Below are positions 9,397 to 18,034 of a stretch of 64,000 bases of DNA, in pieces. Position 1 is the stretch's first letter. The number at the start of each line of letters is the position of its first letter. The notes under the pieces are model-generated. The model did no database searches, was not told the origin of the DNA, and saw only the letters and a program-made list of their open reading frames with translations. The translations under genes and the position numbers were made by a program. The stretch spans positions 17,465 through 81,464 of the forward strand of contig CAJUIL010000016.1 of assembly GCA_910586225.1 (NCBI GenBank), in the 5' to 3' direction. Source of the stretch: an uncultured Eubacterium sp. (GTDB lineage Bacteria > Bacillota > Clostridia > Lachnospirales > Lachnospiraceae).

Positions 9397-9615
9397 TCAT
9401 AAAATTTGGGAGCTAACATACCAGCCGCATTCATCTCCTAAATACTCATACAAATCTTTTGCTAATTTTACAAAAGAATCCGAACTACGGTGTTTTCCAT
9501 CTCCTTTGGTTTGATATCCATATTCGAAAATCTCTGCACATTTCATGCTGCAAAGTACGTCTGCAATTCCGTGCAATTCAAAATTATTTCTATAGTGTAT
9601 ATAGGCATCTATCAA
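9397..9615 (-). pseudogene. Short hypothetical frame, possible gene remnant
   Basis: A 72-codon frame beginning at TTG with no good ribosome site. The same frame continues upstream as plausible protein (SYGKCYELL) until a stop at about 9640, which suggests the 3' remainder of a longer gene that lost its start. The product is acidic and soluble-looking (AEIFEYGYQTKGDG, LAKDLYEYLGDECGWY). The family is not recognised. It lies alone between the polysaccharide locus and a coiled-coil gene. It could also be a real small gene with an unusual start. Confidence 0.3.
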
Positions 9616-9969
9616 TAACTCGTAGCACTTTCCATAACTTCATAATGGCGCATATATATCTTATGTTTCATAAAAAAGCTGCATTATGCACTTTGCTTCA
9701 TAATACAATAAGATTGTATTTGCCATCAAACTATAATATGAATTATTAACAGTCTTTGTTTATATCTGTCAATACATTTCTTCTCATCTAATATCGATAG
9801 TCACACAAAAAAAGTGCAGCGTCTATTCCAATACAACATAGACACCACACTTCTTAACCTTTTAAAAATCATTGATCAAAATCTACCTAATTATACCTTT
9901 CTTCGCCACACTTATTCCATAAATTATAACATCCTTGCGCGATACATACATCCTTATTTTTAACAACTC
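9616..9969. other. Intergenic AT-rich stretch with one terminator
   Basis: About 350 bases with no supported coding frame. It contains the hairpin at 9807-9852, which ends the unit at 9970-10326. Nothing else was recognised. Confidence 0.5.
9807..9852 (-). terminator. Rho-independent terminator of the coiled-coil gene
   Basis: On the minus strand a 15-bp stem that includes three G-U pairs (AAGTGTGGTGTCTAT with ATAGACGCTGCACTT, 11-base loop) runs straight into seven T residues. It lies about 120 bases downstream of the stop at 9970. Confidence 0.7.
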
Positions 9970-10326
9970 TCACATCTCACTTGCTTCCTGCGTCACCTGC
10001 AGGCTGCTCCTGCGCTTATCCATTTCCAGTTTCGTAACCCGATCCTCCAAATTATCAAGCCTTTTTGCATATAGCGCCTGATTCGAATCCTCTAATTTTT
10101 TAATACGATAGTATTGATCCAGCTCATCCACATTTTGATGCACTTTCTGAATCTTTTCCTCTAAAATATTTCTGGTACGCTCTAATTCACCCAAAATCAA
10201 GTTTTCGGTAAGCGTCAGCTTCTCGTCTACCTTTGCAAGTATCGAGCTTTCCATACCCGCTAGCTTCTCGTCCATTACAGACTCCACCATGCCTTTTAAC
10301 AGCATCATATCATTTTGATCCAGCAT
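9970..10326 (-). CDS. Hypothetical coiled-coil protein
   Basis: Protein of 118 residues with no signal peptide or membrane segment. Heptad-like repeats run through most of its length (LAKVDEKLTLTENLILGEL, LEEKIQKVHQNVDELDQYY, LDNLEDRVTKLEMDKRR), predicting a long parallel coiled coil. AAAGGGGTG lies before the ATG. Similar short coiled-coil proteins of unknown function occur in Lachnospiraceae, but no specific role can be assigned. It is a single-gene unit ended by the hairpin at 9807-9852. Confidence 0.65.
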   Translation of the reverse strand: MLDQNDMMLLKGMVESVMDEKLAGMESSILAKVDEKLTLTENLILGELERTRNILEEKIQKVHQNVDELDQYYRIKKLEDSNQALYAKRLDNLEDRVTKLEMDKRRSSLQVTQEASEM

Positions 10327-10494
10327 CCCGTCACCCCTTTCTTTTCATAGTCCTATTATAACAAAATCCGCCGCTTTTCCAAGATTTATTTCAACAAATA
10401 TTGTACTTTTCCGTATGCAATCACACATCAAAAAGCGTTTTGCTAAACAATAGCTATAACTGCCTAATCAAGGCTGCAAAGGTCTGCAAAGGAT

Positions 10495-10528
10495 AAAAAC
10501 CCCCGGCATCTAATCTGCCGGGGGTTTT
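10495..10528. terminator. Terminator of the rnf operon
   Basis: A GC-rich perfect stem (ACCCCCGGCA with TGCCGGGGGT, 7-base loop) is flanked by A and T runs on both sides, so it can act in both directions. It is about 70 bases past the rnfB stop. Confidence 0.85.
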
Positions 10529-10595
10529 ATTCCCTTATGGATGTTTCCACTATCCTTACACTTTGACTTTCACTTACTTTACATTTTCAAAGTCT

Positions 10596-11399
10596 TTACT
10601 TTTCCACCATATGAATAACTTTCTTCGGACACTTCGCCACACAAGCGCCGCAGCCTGTACATTTGCCATAATCAATATGTGCAATATTATCCGTTACGTG
10701 AATCGCGTCATGCTCACAGTTTTTCTCGCACAAGTGACATCCGATACAACCTGCTGAGCAGGCTGCCATAACGTCCTTGCCCTTATCTTTTGAATTGCAG
10801 AGCACTTTTACAGGCGCTTCATAAGGCACCAGCTCGATCAAATGGTTCGGGCAGGCTGCGATACATTTGCTGCAGGCTTTACAAGCCTCTGGATCGACAA
10901 CCGCAATGCCGTCCACAATATGGATCGCGTCAAATGGACAGGCCTTCACGCAGGAGCCGAAGCCCATACAGCCGTAATTGCAGGCCTTTGGTCCTTTGTT
11001 CGGTACATAAACGACTGCCTGGCAGTCCTCTACACCGGTGTATTCATAGTGCTGCTTCGCCTTTTCACAGTTGCCGCCGCATTTGACAAAGGCTACCTTG
11101 CGGCCGCCCTCTTCTGCGGCAACGCCCATGATCTCACCGATAGCGGCCGCTACGGACGGGCCGCCGACTGGGCATTGGCCGACTGGGGCTTCGCCTTTTA
11201 CGATGGCTGACGCTAGGCCGGAGCAGCCTGGATAGCCGCAGCCGCCGCAGTTGTTGCCGGGAAGGACGCCCATGATCTTTTCTTCTCTTTCATCTACTTC
11301 TACCTTTAAACGGTCTCCTGCGATGCCAAGGATCAGGCCGACCAGGATTCCCGTGCCGCCGACCGCTGCGGCAGCAATGATAATAGCTGTTATATTCAT
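10596..11399 (-). CDS. rnfB: Rnf electron transport complex subunit B (polyferredoxin)
   Basis: Iron-sulfur subunit that passes electrons from ferredoxin into the Rnf complex at the cytoplasmic face. A single N-terminal membrane helix (residues 5-25) is followed by the Fe4S4 domain CGGCGYPGCSG (about 51-61). Ferredoxin-type clusters follow: CNYGCMGFGSCVKACP, CKACSKCIAACP, CSAGCIGCHLCEKNC and CTGCGACVAKCP. The length of 267 residues and multiple clusters suit clostridial RnfB. It is the last gene of rnfCDGEAB, 12 bases after rnfA, with AGGAGG before the start. Confidence 0.97.
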   Translation of the reverse strand: MNITAIIIAAAAVGGTGILVGLILGIAGDRLKVEVDEREEKIMGVLPGNNCGGCGYPGCSGLASAIVKGEAPVGQCPVGGPSVAAAIGEIMGVAAEEGGRKVAFVKCGGNCEKAKQHYEYTGVEDCQAVVYVPNKGPKACNYGCMGFGSCVKACPFDAIHIVDGIAVVDPEACKACSKCIAACPNHLIELVPYEAPVKVLCNSKDKGKDVMAACSAGCIGCHLCEKNCEHDAIHVTDNIAHIDYGKCTGCGACVAKCPKKVIHMVEK

Positions 11400-11411
11400 C
11401 TGACTGTCCTC

Positions 11412-11987
11412 CTATATAACGCCGGAAAATCCGAAAAATGCGATAGACATCAGTCCTGCCGTAACGAGCACGATAGCAGAGCCTTTGAATGTCTCCGGTA
11501 CGTCATTATATTCGATCTTTTCACGCAGGCCCGCCATAATAACAATAGCGATAAAGAAGCCAAAAGCAGTCGAAAAGCCGTATACAACTGTTTTTAAAAT
11601 GCCGTAGCCGTAGGTTACGCTGTTTAATGCAACACCTAAAACCGCACAGTTAGTCGTGATCAGCGGCAGGTAAACGCCGAGCGATTCATACAGGGAATGC
11701 ATGAATTTCTTTAAAAACATTTCCACGAACTGCACAAGCGCCGCGATCACAACGATAAACACGATCGTCTGCAGATATTGAACGTCTGCAGGATCCAGGA
11801 TAAATTTGTAGATCAATCCAGTAACAAACGCTGCCAGCGATGTAACGAAGATAACGGCTGCGCCCATGCCGGCTGCTGTGTCTACCTTCTTTGAAACGCC
11901 AAGGAACGGACAGATTCCGAGGAACTGGCTGAGTACTACGTTATTTACGATCGCCGCGCCAATGGCGGTTAAAATTAATTCTGTCAT
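11412..11987 (-). CDS. rnfA: Rnf complex subunit A
   Basis: Integral membrane subunit of 191 residues, usual for the family, with six hydrophobic helices. With RnfE it forms the inverted pair that holds an in-membrane iron-sulfur cluster; the conserved cysteines are visible in LGICPFLGVSKK (residue 26) and ITTNCAVLGVAL (about 113). GGAGGAGAGG precedes the start. Located between rnfE and rnfB. Confidence 0.97.
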   Translation of the reverse strand: MTELILTAIGAAIVNNVVLSQFLGICPFLGVSKKVDTAAGMGAAVIFVTSLAAFVTGLIYKFILDPADVQYLQTIVFIVVIAALVQFVEMFLKKFMHSLYESLGVYLPLITTNCAVLGVALNSVTYGYGILKTVVYGFSTAFGFFIAIVIMAGLREKIEYNDVPETFKGSAIVLVTAGLMSIAFFGFSGVI

Positions 11988-11999
11988 ATTCCTCTCCTC

Positions 12000-12767
12000 C
12001 TACCCTTCGATTTTCTTTTCACTGGAATTTAAGTGGCCGCTGCACAATGCGTTGCCGCAGGAGGAACAATCCCCTGCCAGACAGCCCTGTGCCGGAGCAA
12101 GCGGCTTACCCTTTGCTTCCGCGCGTTTTCTCAAGATATTCATAACTGCGACAAGCACTGATAAAACGAAAAATGCTCCTGGCGCGAGTACAAAGATCGT
12201 GATCGGCGTGTAGCCTGCTTTTCCTGCTGCTGCGTCTGCAAGCGGAAGCACCTGTGCGCCGAAGATCTGGCCTGCGCCGAGAATTTCACGGAAAATACCA
12301 ATTAATGTCAGACCGCAGGTAAATCCAAGACCCATGCCGACACCGTCAAAAATAGACGGAATGACCGGGTTTTTGGATGCATAGCTTTCTGCGCGTCCTA
12401 AGATAATACAGTTTACAACGATCAGCGGAATGTAAAGGCCGAGCGAAGCGTACAGATCATCAAAATAGCCCTGCATTAAAAACTGGATGATCGTTACGAA
12501 CGATGCCACGACTACGATAAACGCAGGCATACGCACGCCGTCCGGAATGATCTTGCGCAGCAGGGAGATCATCAGGTTGGACATAATAAGCACGACTGTT
12601 GTAGAAAGTCCCATGCCCAGACCATTCATCGCCGATGTAGTTACCGCAAGCGTCGGACACATACCGAGCATCAGGATAAAGGTTGGATTTTCTTTTATAA
12701 TACCGTTCTGCAGACGTTCGGCGCAAATCTGGCCCAGACTGGTATTCGTATTCTTATCTGTTCCCAT
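12000..12767 (-). CDS. rnfE: Rnf complex subunit E with a cysteine-rich C-terminal tail
   Basis: Membrane partner of RnfA, with six hydrophobic segments over about residues 25-205. The conserved cysteines lie in LGMCPTLAVT (about 36) and VVNCIILGRAES (about 118). The 255-residue length exceeds many RnfE proteins because of a soluble tail containing CLAGDCSSCGNALC, four cysteines in 14 residues, which could bind metal or an extra cluster. The start is one base-sharing junction after rnfG (position 12767), so the two are translationally coupled. Confidence 0.95.
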   Translation of the reverse strand: MGTDKNTNTSLGQICAERLQNGIIKENPTFILMLGMCPTLAVTTSAMNGLGMGLSTTVVLIMSNLMISLLRKIIPDGVRMPAFIVVVASFVTIIQFLMQGYFDDLYASLGLYIPLIVVNCIILGRAESYASKNPVIPSIFDGVGMGLGFTCGLTLIGIFREILGAGQIFGAQVLPLADAAAGKAGYTPITIFVLAPGAFFVLSVLVAVMNILRKRAEAKGKPLAPAQGCLAGDCSSCGNALCSGHLNSSEKKIEG

Positions 12768-13375
12768 TAATTACCGCCTCCTATACTTCTGAAATAAGCG
12801 AGTCCTGCATTGATCGCATTTGTTACAGCTCTTGTAGAAATGGTTGCACCGCTTAATGCGTCGATTTCGTTGGCTGCAGACGCACCTGTTTTGGTAACCG
12901 TATACGTCTCTTCGCTCTTGCCTTCAAACTGCGCTTTGAAATCAGCATCCGCCACTTTAGAGCCAAGCCCCGGCGTTTCACTGATCTTAGTCGTTTCATA
13001 GCCGTTTAACACACCGTCCAGCGTAACGCCCATAGACAGCGTAATATTCGCCTGGCTGCCCTCTGTGGAAGTAACGGTAATCACATAACCGAGCGGATTG
13101 CCGGATTCATCCAGCGCTACCTGTGCGCCTTCCACAAGGTCGTTGGCAAAGCCGGCGTCTACAGCTGCCTTTGTCGCCGCGTCCGCGTCAAAATCCGCAT
13201 ATTCTTCAAAAGAAGCTGCATCTGAAAATACCTGCTTATAAGCCCTTTGCTGCTTTTCAAATTCTGCGTCCTTGATCGGCTGCAGCGTAATATCATGTAC
13301 CAGACCAAGTAAAAATCCCGCTACTACCGTAATGATCGTAAGGATTACGGCATCATGTATAATTTTGTTTTTCAT
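12767..13375 (-). CDS. rnfG: Rnf complex subunit G (FMN-binding)
   Basis: Subunit with one N-terminal membrane helix (residues 8-28) and an extracytoplasmic FMN-binding domain. The flavin attachment motif is DALSGATISTRAVTNAI near residue 175, where the second threonine normally carries covalent FMN. ETPGLGSKV upstream is also typical. Length 202 residues. Its start overlaps the rnfD stop by four bases (ATGA). Confidence 0.96.
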   Translation of the reverse strand: MKNKIIHDAVILTIITVVAGFLLGLVHDITLQPIKDAEFEKQQRAYKQVFSDAASFEEYADFDADAATKAAVDAGFANDLVEGAQVALDESGNPLGYVITVTSTEGSQANITLSMGVTLDGVLNGYETTKISETPGLGSKVADADFKAQFEGKSEETYTVTKTGASAANEIDALSGATISTRAVTNAINAGLAYFRSIGGGN

Positions 13376-14310
13376 GCCTGCTTCCCTCCTTTGCCGAATG
13401 CTGTCGGAACGGTAAACCGTTCAATCAGCGGTACTAACAGGTTGCTGAAAATGATCGCATAGGACACACCCTCGGCATTTGCGCCGAAAATACGGAAAAT
13501 ACCTGTTAAAAGCCCTAAAACAATACCAAATACGATCTGCCCCAGCGGAGTGATCGGAGATGTCACATAGTCTGTCGCCATGAAAAACGCGCCAAGCATC
13601 ATACCGCCGCCGCAAAGCTGCGCCGTAACAAACGTCCAGTCAAAGCCATGCCCGCCAAACAACAGAATGAAAACCGTAAATGTAATAATATAAGAAGCCG
13701 GGATCCTTAAGTCGATCACGCCCATCAGGATCAGGAAAATCGCACCGATCAAGATCGCGATCGCGGATGTCTCACCGATCGTACCCGCAGTCTTACCGAT
13801 CAGCATATCCATAACTGTCACGTCCAGCTGTTCCCCGCTTTTTAACAAAGCGAGCGGCGTCGCTGTACTTACGCCGTCATATGTAAACGCTGTCATGCTT
13901 CCAGTAAACGAGATGAGCAGGAAGCAGCGAGCGCCGAGCGCTGGGTTCATAAAATTCTGCCCAAGGCCGCCAAACAGCATCTTTACGACAACGATCGCAA
14001 ATACGCCGCCTAAAGCTGCCTGCCAGTACGGCAGAGAAACCGGAAGGTTTAATGCCAGCAGCAGACCTGTTACGACCGCACTCAGGTCGCGCAGCGTATT
14101 CGGACGCTTTGTGATTTTCTCAAACGCCCATTCCGAAGCCATGCAGCTTAAGATCGTTATAATGATCAGAATCAACGCACGTATCCCGAAGTTATAAACA
14201 CCGAACAGGCTGGTAGGCAGCAATGCCAGAATGACATACAGCATAATTTTGTCCGTCGTATCTTTGGCACGGACATGTGGTGAAGATGAAACCTTTAACA
14301 TATCACTCAC
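13372..14310 (-). CDS. rnfD: Rnf complex subunit D (FMN-binding, membrane)
   Basis: Membrane subunit related to NqrB and one of the candidate ion-pathway subunits. It has about eight to nine hydrophobic segments in 312 residues. The covalent FMN site is DGVSTATPLALL near residue 155. GGLGQNFMNPALGARCFLL upstream is characteristic. It overlaps rnfG by four bases and follows rnfC by 20 bases. Confidence 0.96.
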   Translation of the reverse strand: MSDMLKVSSSPHVRAKDTTDKIMLYVILALLPTSLFGVYNFGIRALILIIITILSCMASEWAFEKITKRPNTLRDLSAVVTGLLLALNLPVSLPYWQAALGGVFAIVVVKMLFGGLGQNFMNPALGARCFLLISFTGSMTAFTYDGVSTATPLALLKSGEQLDVTVMDMLIGKTAGTIGETSAIAILIGAIFLILMGVIDLRIPASYIITFTVFILLFGGHGFDWTFVTAQLCGGGMMLGAFFMATDYVTSPITPLGQIVFGIVLGLLTGIFRIFGANAEGVSYAIIFSNLLVPLIERFTVPTAFGKGGKQA

Positions 14311-14330
14311 AATAGTTCACCTCTTTCTCC

Positions 14331-15650
14331 TTATTTCTTTCTTCTATCCGCAAGAATGTTTTTCTTCATCGTCTTGATCGACTGTGCCAGCTGCCTTCTG
14401 GCCGGGCAGATAAAGCTGCAGCTGCCGCATTCCACACATTCCATCCCATTCCACTTCTCAAATGTTTCTTTATCTCCATGGTCGGAAAACTTCGCCAGCC
14501 GGGAAGGTATCAAAAGCTCCGGACAAGCGTCCACACAGCGCCCGCAGTTAATACACGCCGTAGGCGCGCACGCCGCAACCTCGTCCTTTGTCATGCAAAG
14601 CAGCGCGGAGCTTGTTTTCGTCGCCGGGATATCCAGCCCGAACAGCGCAAAGCCCATCATCGGCCCGCCCGCGATCATTTTTTCCGGAGGCAGCTTGCAT
14701 CCGCCTGCCGCATCCAATATTTCTTGGTAATTCGTACCTGTGCAAACGTAAAAATTGCGCGGATCGCTGACCGCATCGCCCGTTACGGTAAAAATACGGT
14801 TCATAACCGGCTTGCCAAGCTTCACCGCATTGTAAATGGCTACGAGCGTTTCTACGTTGTCCACGATACAGCCCGCGTCTGCAGGAAGCATCGAAGAATT
14901 GATCGACCTTCCGGTTACCGCGTAAATAAGCTGACGCTCGCCGCCCTGCGGATACTTTGTCATAAGCTCCGCAACCTCCAGGCGCGGGTCATCCCTGACC
15001 AGCTCCTCCAGCTTGTCAATACAGTCCTTTTTGTTGTTTTCCACGCCAAAAATACCTTTTGCCTGTGGGAAAAGCTGGAGCACGATCTTCATGCCTTCTA
15101 CCAGCTGTTCCGGATTTTCCATCATGCGGCGGTAATCTGAGGTCAGATATGGCTCGCATTCCGCACAGTTAGCGATAATGTATTCGATCTTATCCGGCTC
15201 CTTCGGTGAAAGCTTGACGTGCGTCGGGAATCCGGCGCCGCCCATGCCGACAACACCCGCATTTTTGACCTTCTCGATGATCTCTTCCTTTGTCAGCAGA
15301 GAAATATTCGGAGATTCCTGATATTCGACCTCCTTCATTTCTCCGTCGCTTTCGATCACAATCGAATTGACAAGATCGCCGAGTGGTACGCGCCGCGGCT
15401 CGATCTTCTTGACCGTGCCGGACACAGAAGCGTGGATCGGAGCAGAGACAAAGCCGCCCGCCTCAGCGATGACCTGACCTCTTAATACGGTATCACCGGC
15501 TTTTACGACCGGCTTTGCAGGCGCGCCAATATGCTGTGATACCGGAAATACCAGTTCCCCCTTCGGGAGCAGCTCCTGTACTGGCTTTTCCTTGGACAAT
15601 TCCTTTCCTTCGAAAGGATGGACGCCATTTTTAAATGTACGTAATCCCAT
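14331..15650 (-). CDS. rnfC: Rnf complex subunit C (NADH-side flavin/iron-sulfur subunit)
   Basis: Peripheral subunit that exchanges electrons with NAD. It begins MGLRTFKNGVHPFEGKELS as usual. A GMGGAGFPTHVKL glycine-rich nucleotide/flavin segment lies at about residue 135. Two 4Fe-4S motifs are near the C-terminus: CINCGRCVDACP (about 370) and CVECGSCSFICP (about 409). At 439 residues it is the compact clostridial form. It is the first gene of the operon, with a sigma-A-like promoter at 15745-15774. Confidence 0.97.
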   Translation of the reverse strand: MGLRTFKNGVHPFEGKELSKEKPVQELLPKGELVFPVSQHIGAPAKPVVKAGDTVLRGQVIAEAGGFVSAPIHASVSGTVKKIEPRRVPLGDLVNSIVIESDGEMKEVEYQESPNISLLTKEEIIEKVKNAGVVGMGGAGFPTHVKLSPKEPDKIEYIIANCAECEPYLTSDYRRMMENPEQLVEGMKIVLQLFPQAKGIFGVENNKKDCIDKLEELVRDDPRLEVAELMTKYPQGGERQLIYAVTGRSINSSMLPADAGCIVDNVETLVAIYNAVKLGKPVMNRIFTVTGDAVSDPRNFYVCTGTNYQEILDAAGGCKLPPEKMIAGGPMMGFALFGLDIPATKTSSALLCMTKDEVAACAPTACINCGRCVDACPELLIPSRLAKFSDHGDKETFEKWNGMECVECGSCSFICPARRQLAQSIKTMKKNILADRRKK

Positions 15651-15698
15651 ATTTTACGTCCCCTTCTTTCTAAATAGTATTAAAACGTGCATGGACCC

Positions 15699-15731
15699 GT
15701 TACTGTAACAGCCGAAAGCGCAGGCAGTAAC
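15699..15731 (-). promoter_or_regulatory. Leader hairpin of the rnf transcript
   Basis: GTTACTG and CAGTAAC form a perfect 7-bp stem around a GC-rich loop between the predicted promoter and the rnfC start. There is no T run, so it is more likely a leader structure than a terminator. Its function is unknown. Confidence 0.35.
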
Positions 15732-15744
15732 CTTCCACCTGTCG

Positions 15745-15774
15745 ATTATAACACACCCTTATATGTATGAGCAA
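15745..15774 (-). promoter_or_regulatory. Probable sigma-A promoter of the rnf operon
   Basis: On the minus strand TTGCTC and a perfect TATAAT are separated by 18 bases, about 95 bases before the rnfC start. Confidence 0.55.
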
Positions 15775-15865
15775 ATTATATTTTTCAGAATACAGCGTTT
15801 GCCGTAACCATATCCAGCTCATGGGCGTTTGCCTTTGGCTGTTCCATCCTGCACGCATCTGTGAT

Positions 15866-15907
15866 ATGATAAATCCGGCAGGATTCTGCCAGTACATTAT
15901 TTATCAT
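15866..15907. promoter_or_regulatory. Nested inverted repeat upstream of the DEDD nuclease gene
   Basis: ATGATAAAT and ATTTATCAT form perfect outer arms, and GGCAG/CTGCC form an inner hairpin with a 4-base loop. It lies about 60-100 bases before the nuclease start in the divergent region with the rnf operon. It could be an operator or an RNA hairpin in the leader. Confidence 0.35.
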
Positions 15908-15964
15908 ACAATCTTTTTCATTATAACGCTTTCTGAAAAATTGTGCAATATGGAGATAGGAAAA

Positions 15965-17086
15965 ATGAAAAATATCAAAAAAAACAATATTTTGCCTAAA
16001 CTGCCCGACAGCTGTAACCATCACTTTGACCACGCGCTGTTCCTGGATCTGGAAACAACCGGATTTTCAGGCACGCGAAACAGGCTCTATTTGATCGGAA
16101 CCGCTTATATTGAAAACGGCGCGCTTAGTACCGAGCAATTTTTTGCCGATTCTTTGCAGGAGGAGCCGCAGCTGATCGCCGCGCTTGACCAACTGGCCAA
16201 ACGCTTTGACACGATCGTTACTTTTCACGGCAGCCGTTTTGATCTGCCGTTTTTAGAAAAATGCAGAAACAGACTGCAGCTTGCTTCTGCGGACAGCGGC
16301 AGCAAACACTTTATAGACCTTTATGAACTGGCGCGCTCCTACCGGCATATTTTCGGACTGGAAAACTATAAGCAAAAAACGCTGGAGCAGTTCCTTGGCA
16401 TCAGCCGTAAAGACCGCTGCAGCGGCGGGGAGCTGGTGGAAATCTACCAGTCATACATCAAGCAGTCAAATAAACAGGAACAAGAGCAGCTGCTTGCTCC
16501 GCTGCTGCTGCATAACGCAGACGACCTGACCGGCATGGTACGCCTGCTGTCGCTTTTTGATTTTGACTTGTTTTTCCAGGGCGGATTTACACAAAAAGAG
16601 CATTCCGTTTCCGATTACCGAAAGCTGGATGGCTCTTGCGGCAAAGAGCTTTCGATCATATGCAGGCTGGACAGCCCGCTTCCTGCCTCGGTATCCTGCA
16701 ACAACGGCTGCTTTTATCTCCATGCCGCAAAAGAACAAGCCGTTTTGCGGGTTCCGCTGCTGGAAGGCACGCTAAAATATTTTTATCCGAACTATCAGGA
16801 TTATTATTATCTTATCGAAGAGGATACCGCCGTTCACAAAAGCGTCGCCGCCTATGTAGAGGCGGCGCACAGACGTAAGGCAAAGGCCGCCGAATGCTTC
16901 AGCAAAAAAACGGGCGTATTTCTTCCCCAATATAAGGAAATCGTCACACCCGCGCTCTATACCGAATACAAGGCACCTGTTTCGTACTTTGAATGGACAG
17001 AGCGATTTGAACAGGACGAAGCGCTGTTCAAGCAGTTCTGCCTGCATATGCTGACTGCCTTAAAAAATGGAATTTCCTTATTATAG
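15965..17086 (+). CDS. Ribonuclease H-like DEDD exonuclease family protein (YprB type)
   Basis: Predicted 3'-5' exonuclease-like protein of 373 residues. The exonuclease motifs are ALFLDLETTGFSG (DxE, about residue 25), VTFHGSRFDLPFLEK (about 83) and LLLHNADDLTGM (H-x4-D, about 181), in the order of the DEDD superfamily. The C-terminal half (from about 200) is beta-rich and unassigned. Start ATG 15965 is chosen because GGAGATAGG lies just upstream and it begins MKNIKKNNILPKLP; the longer frame encodes unlikely sequence. It is the only plus-strand gene in the first 36 kb and is transcribed divergently from rnf. Confidence 0.8.
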   Translation: MKNIKKNNILPKLPDSCNHHFDHALFLDLETTGFSGTRNRLYLIGTAYIENGALSTEQFFADSLQEEPQLIAALDQLAKRFDTIVTFHGSRFDLPFLEKCRNRLQLASADSGSKHFIDLYELARSYRHIFGLENYKQKTLEQFLGISRKDRCSGGELVEIYQSYIKQSNKQEQEQLLAPLLLHNADDLTGMVRLLSLFDFDLFFQGGFTQKEHSVSDYRKLDGSCGKELSIICRLDSPLPASVSCNNGCFYLHAAKEQAVLRVPLLEGTLKYFYPNYQDYYYLIEEDTAVHKSVAAYVEAAHRRKAKAAECFSKKTGVFLPQYKEIVTPALYTEYKAPVSYFEWTERFEQDEALFKQFCLHMLTALKNGISLL

Positions 17087-17089
17087 CAG

Positions 17090-17120
17090 AAAAGGACAGG
17101 CTAACGCTCCCTGTCCTTTT
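17090..17120. terminator. Bidirectional terminator between nuclease gene and cheR
   Basis: AAAAGGACAGG and CCTGTCCTTTT form a perfect 11-bp stem with a 9-base loop. It starts 4 bases after the plus-strand stop and 6 bases before the convergent CheR stop, so one hairpin serves both genes. Confidence 0.85.
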
Positions 17121-17126
17121 TACTAA

Positions 17127-17909
17127 CTATTTTGCTCCTTTAATAAAGAAAAATGACGACGATCTTTCATAATTCAGATCTTTATAATTCATGATCTGTT
17201 CCGTACTGCCGATAAATAGTACTCCTTCTTTTTTTAGCGCCTGATTGAATTTCTGATAAATTTCCTCTTTGGCATCGTCTGTAAAGTAAATAACGACATT
17301 TCTGCACACGATCATATCGCACCCGGTCGGATATGGGTCGCGCAGAAGGTTGTGCTCTTTAAACTCCACACGCTTTTTAACGTCGTCTGAAATCTGATAG
17401 GATGCGCCGATCTTGCTGAAATATTTTTTCTTTAGATCATCCGGCACATTCGCGATGCTTTTTTCGTTATACAGGCCCACGCGCGCTTTTTCCAACACCT
17501 GTTTGTCGATATCCGTCGCAATGATATGTATCTGGTTCAGTGGAATATGCTTTGACAGCGCCATAACAAGAGAATACGGCTCATCTCCCGTCGAGCACGC
17601 CGCACTCCAGATCTTTAAGCTTTTTCCGAATTTTTTAATCAGTTCCGGAATGATCTTACGATCTAAAATCTGCCACTGATCGGCATTCCGATAAAATTCG
17701 GACACGTTGATCGTCAGGAAGTTTACAAACTGCTCCAAAACATTTTTGTCGGTTTTTAGCAGCGATACATACTGGTCATAGGTCTTTGCCTGAGTTTTGC
17801 CGATTAAGGTGTCGATCCGGCGCTTCATTTGCTTTTCTTTATAACAGTTTAAGTCAATCTTTGTCAAAGTCAAGACGTCTTTTTTAAATTTTTCGTAATT
17901 TTCAAGCAT
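17127..17909 (-). CDS. cheR: Chemotaxis-type protein-glutamate O-methyltransferase, orphan copy
   Basis: SAM-dependent methyltransferase that methylates receptor glutamates. The N-terminal helical domain (residues 1-75) includes NVSEFYRNADQW. The SAM-binding domain has IWSAACSTGDEPYSLVM (about 100), IIATDIDKQVLEKA and CDMIVCRNVVIYF (about 205). Length 260 is normal. It shares its family, but only moderate similarity, with the cheR at 57174. It sits alone, 40 kb from the chemosensory cluster. AAGGGAG precedes the start. Confidence 0.92.
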   Translation of the reverse strand: MLENYEKFKKDVLTLTKIDLNCYKEKQMKRRIDTLIGKTQAKTYDQYVSLLKTDKNVLEQFVNFLTINVSEFYRNADQWQILDRKIIPELIKKFGKSLKIWSAACSTGDEPYSLVMALSKHIPLNQIHIIATDIDKQVLEKARVGLYNEKSIANVPDDLKKKYFSKIGASYQISDDVKKRVEFKEHNLLRDPYPTGCDMIVCRNVVIYFTDDAKEEIYQKFNQALKKEGVLFIGSTEQIMNYKDLNYERSSSFFFIKGAK

Positions 17910-17949
17910 ATTGATGACTCCCTTAATAAAATATTTTACTTTTTAAAAA

Positions 17950-17983
17950 ACAGCATATAAACAGCAATGCTGCCTATATGCTG
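17950..17983 (-). terminator. Terminator of the cmk-ispH-rpsA operon
   Basis: On the minus strand ACAGCATATA and TATATGCTGT pair around an inner CAGCA/TGCTG hairpin and are followed by six T residues. It is about 50 bases past the rpsA stop. Confidence 0.75.
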
Positions 17984-18034
17984 TATTCTCGTCCGCGTTT
18001 GGAAGGCAGATGCCCTCAAAAACGCTGCGTTTTT

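Noticed and set aside
14478..15140. Plus-strand frame of 220 codons
   Set aside because: Antisense to rnfC; no ribosome site and basic, low-quality translation.
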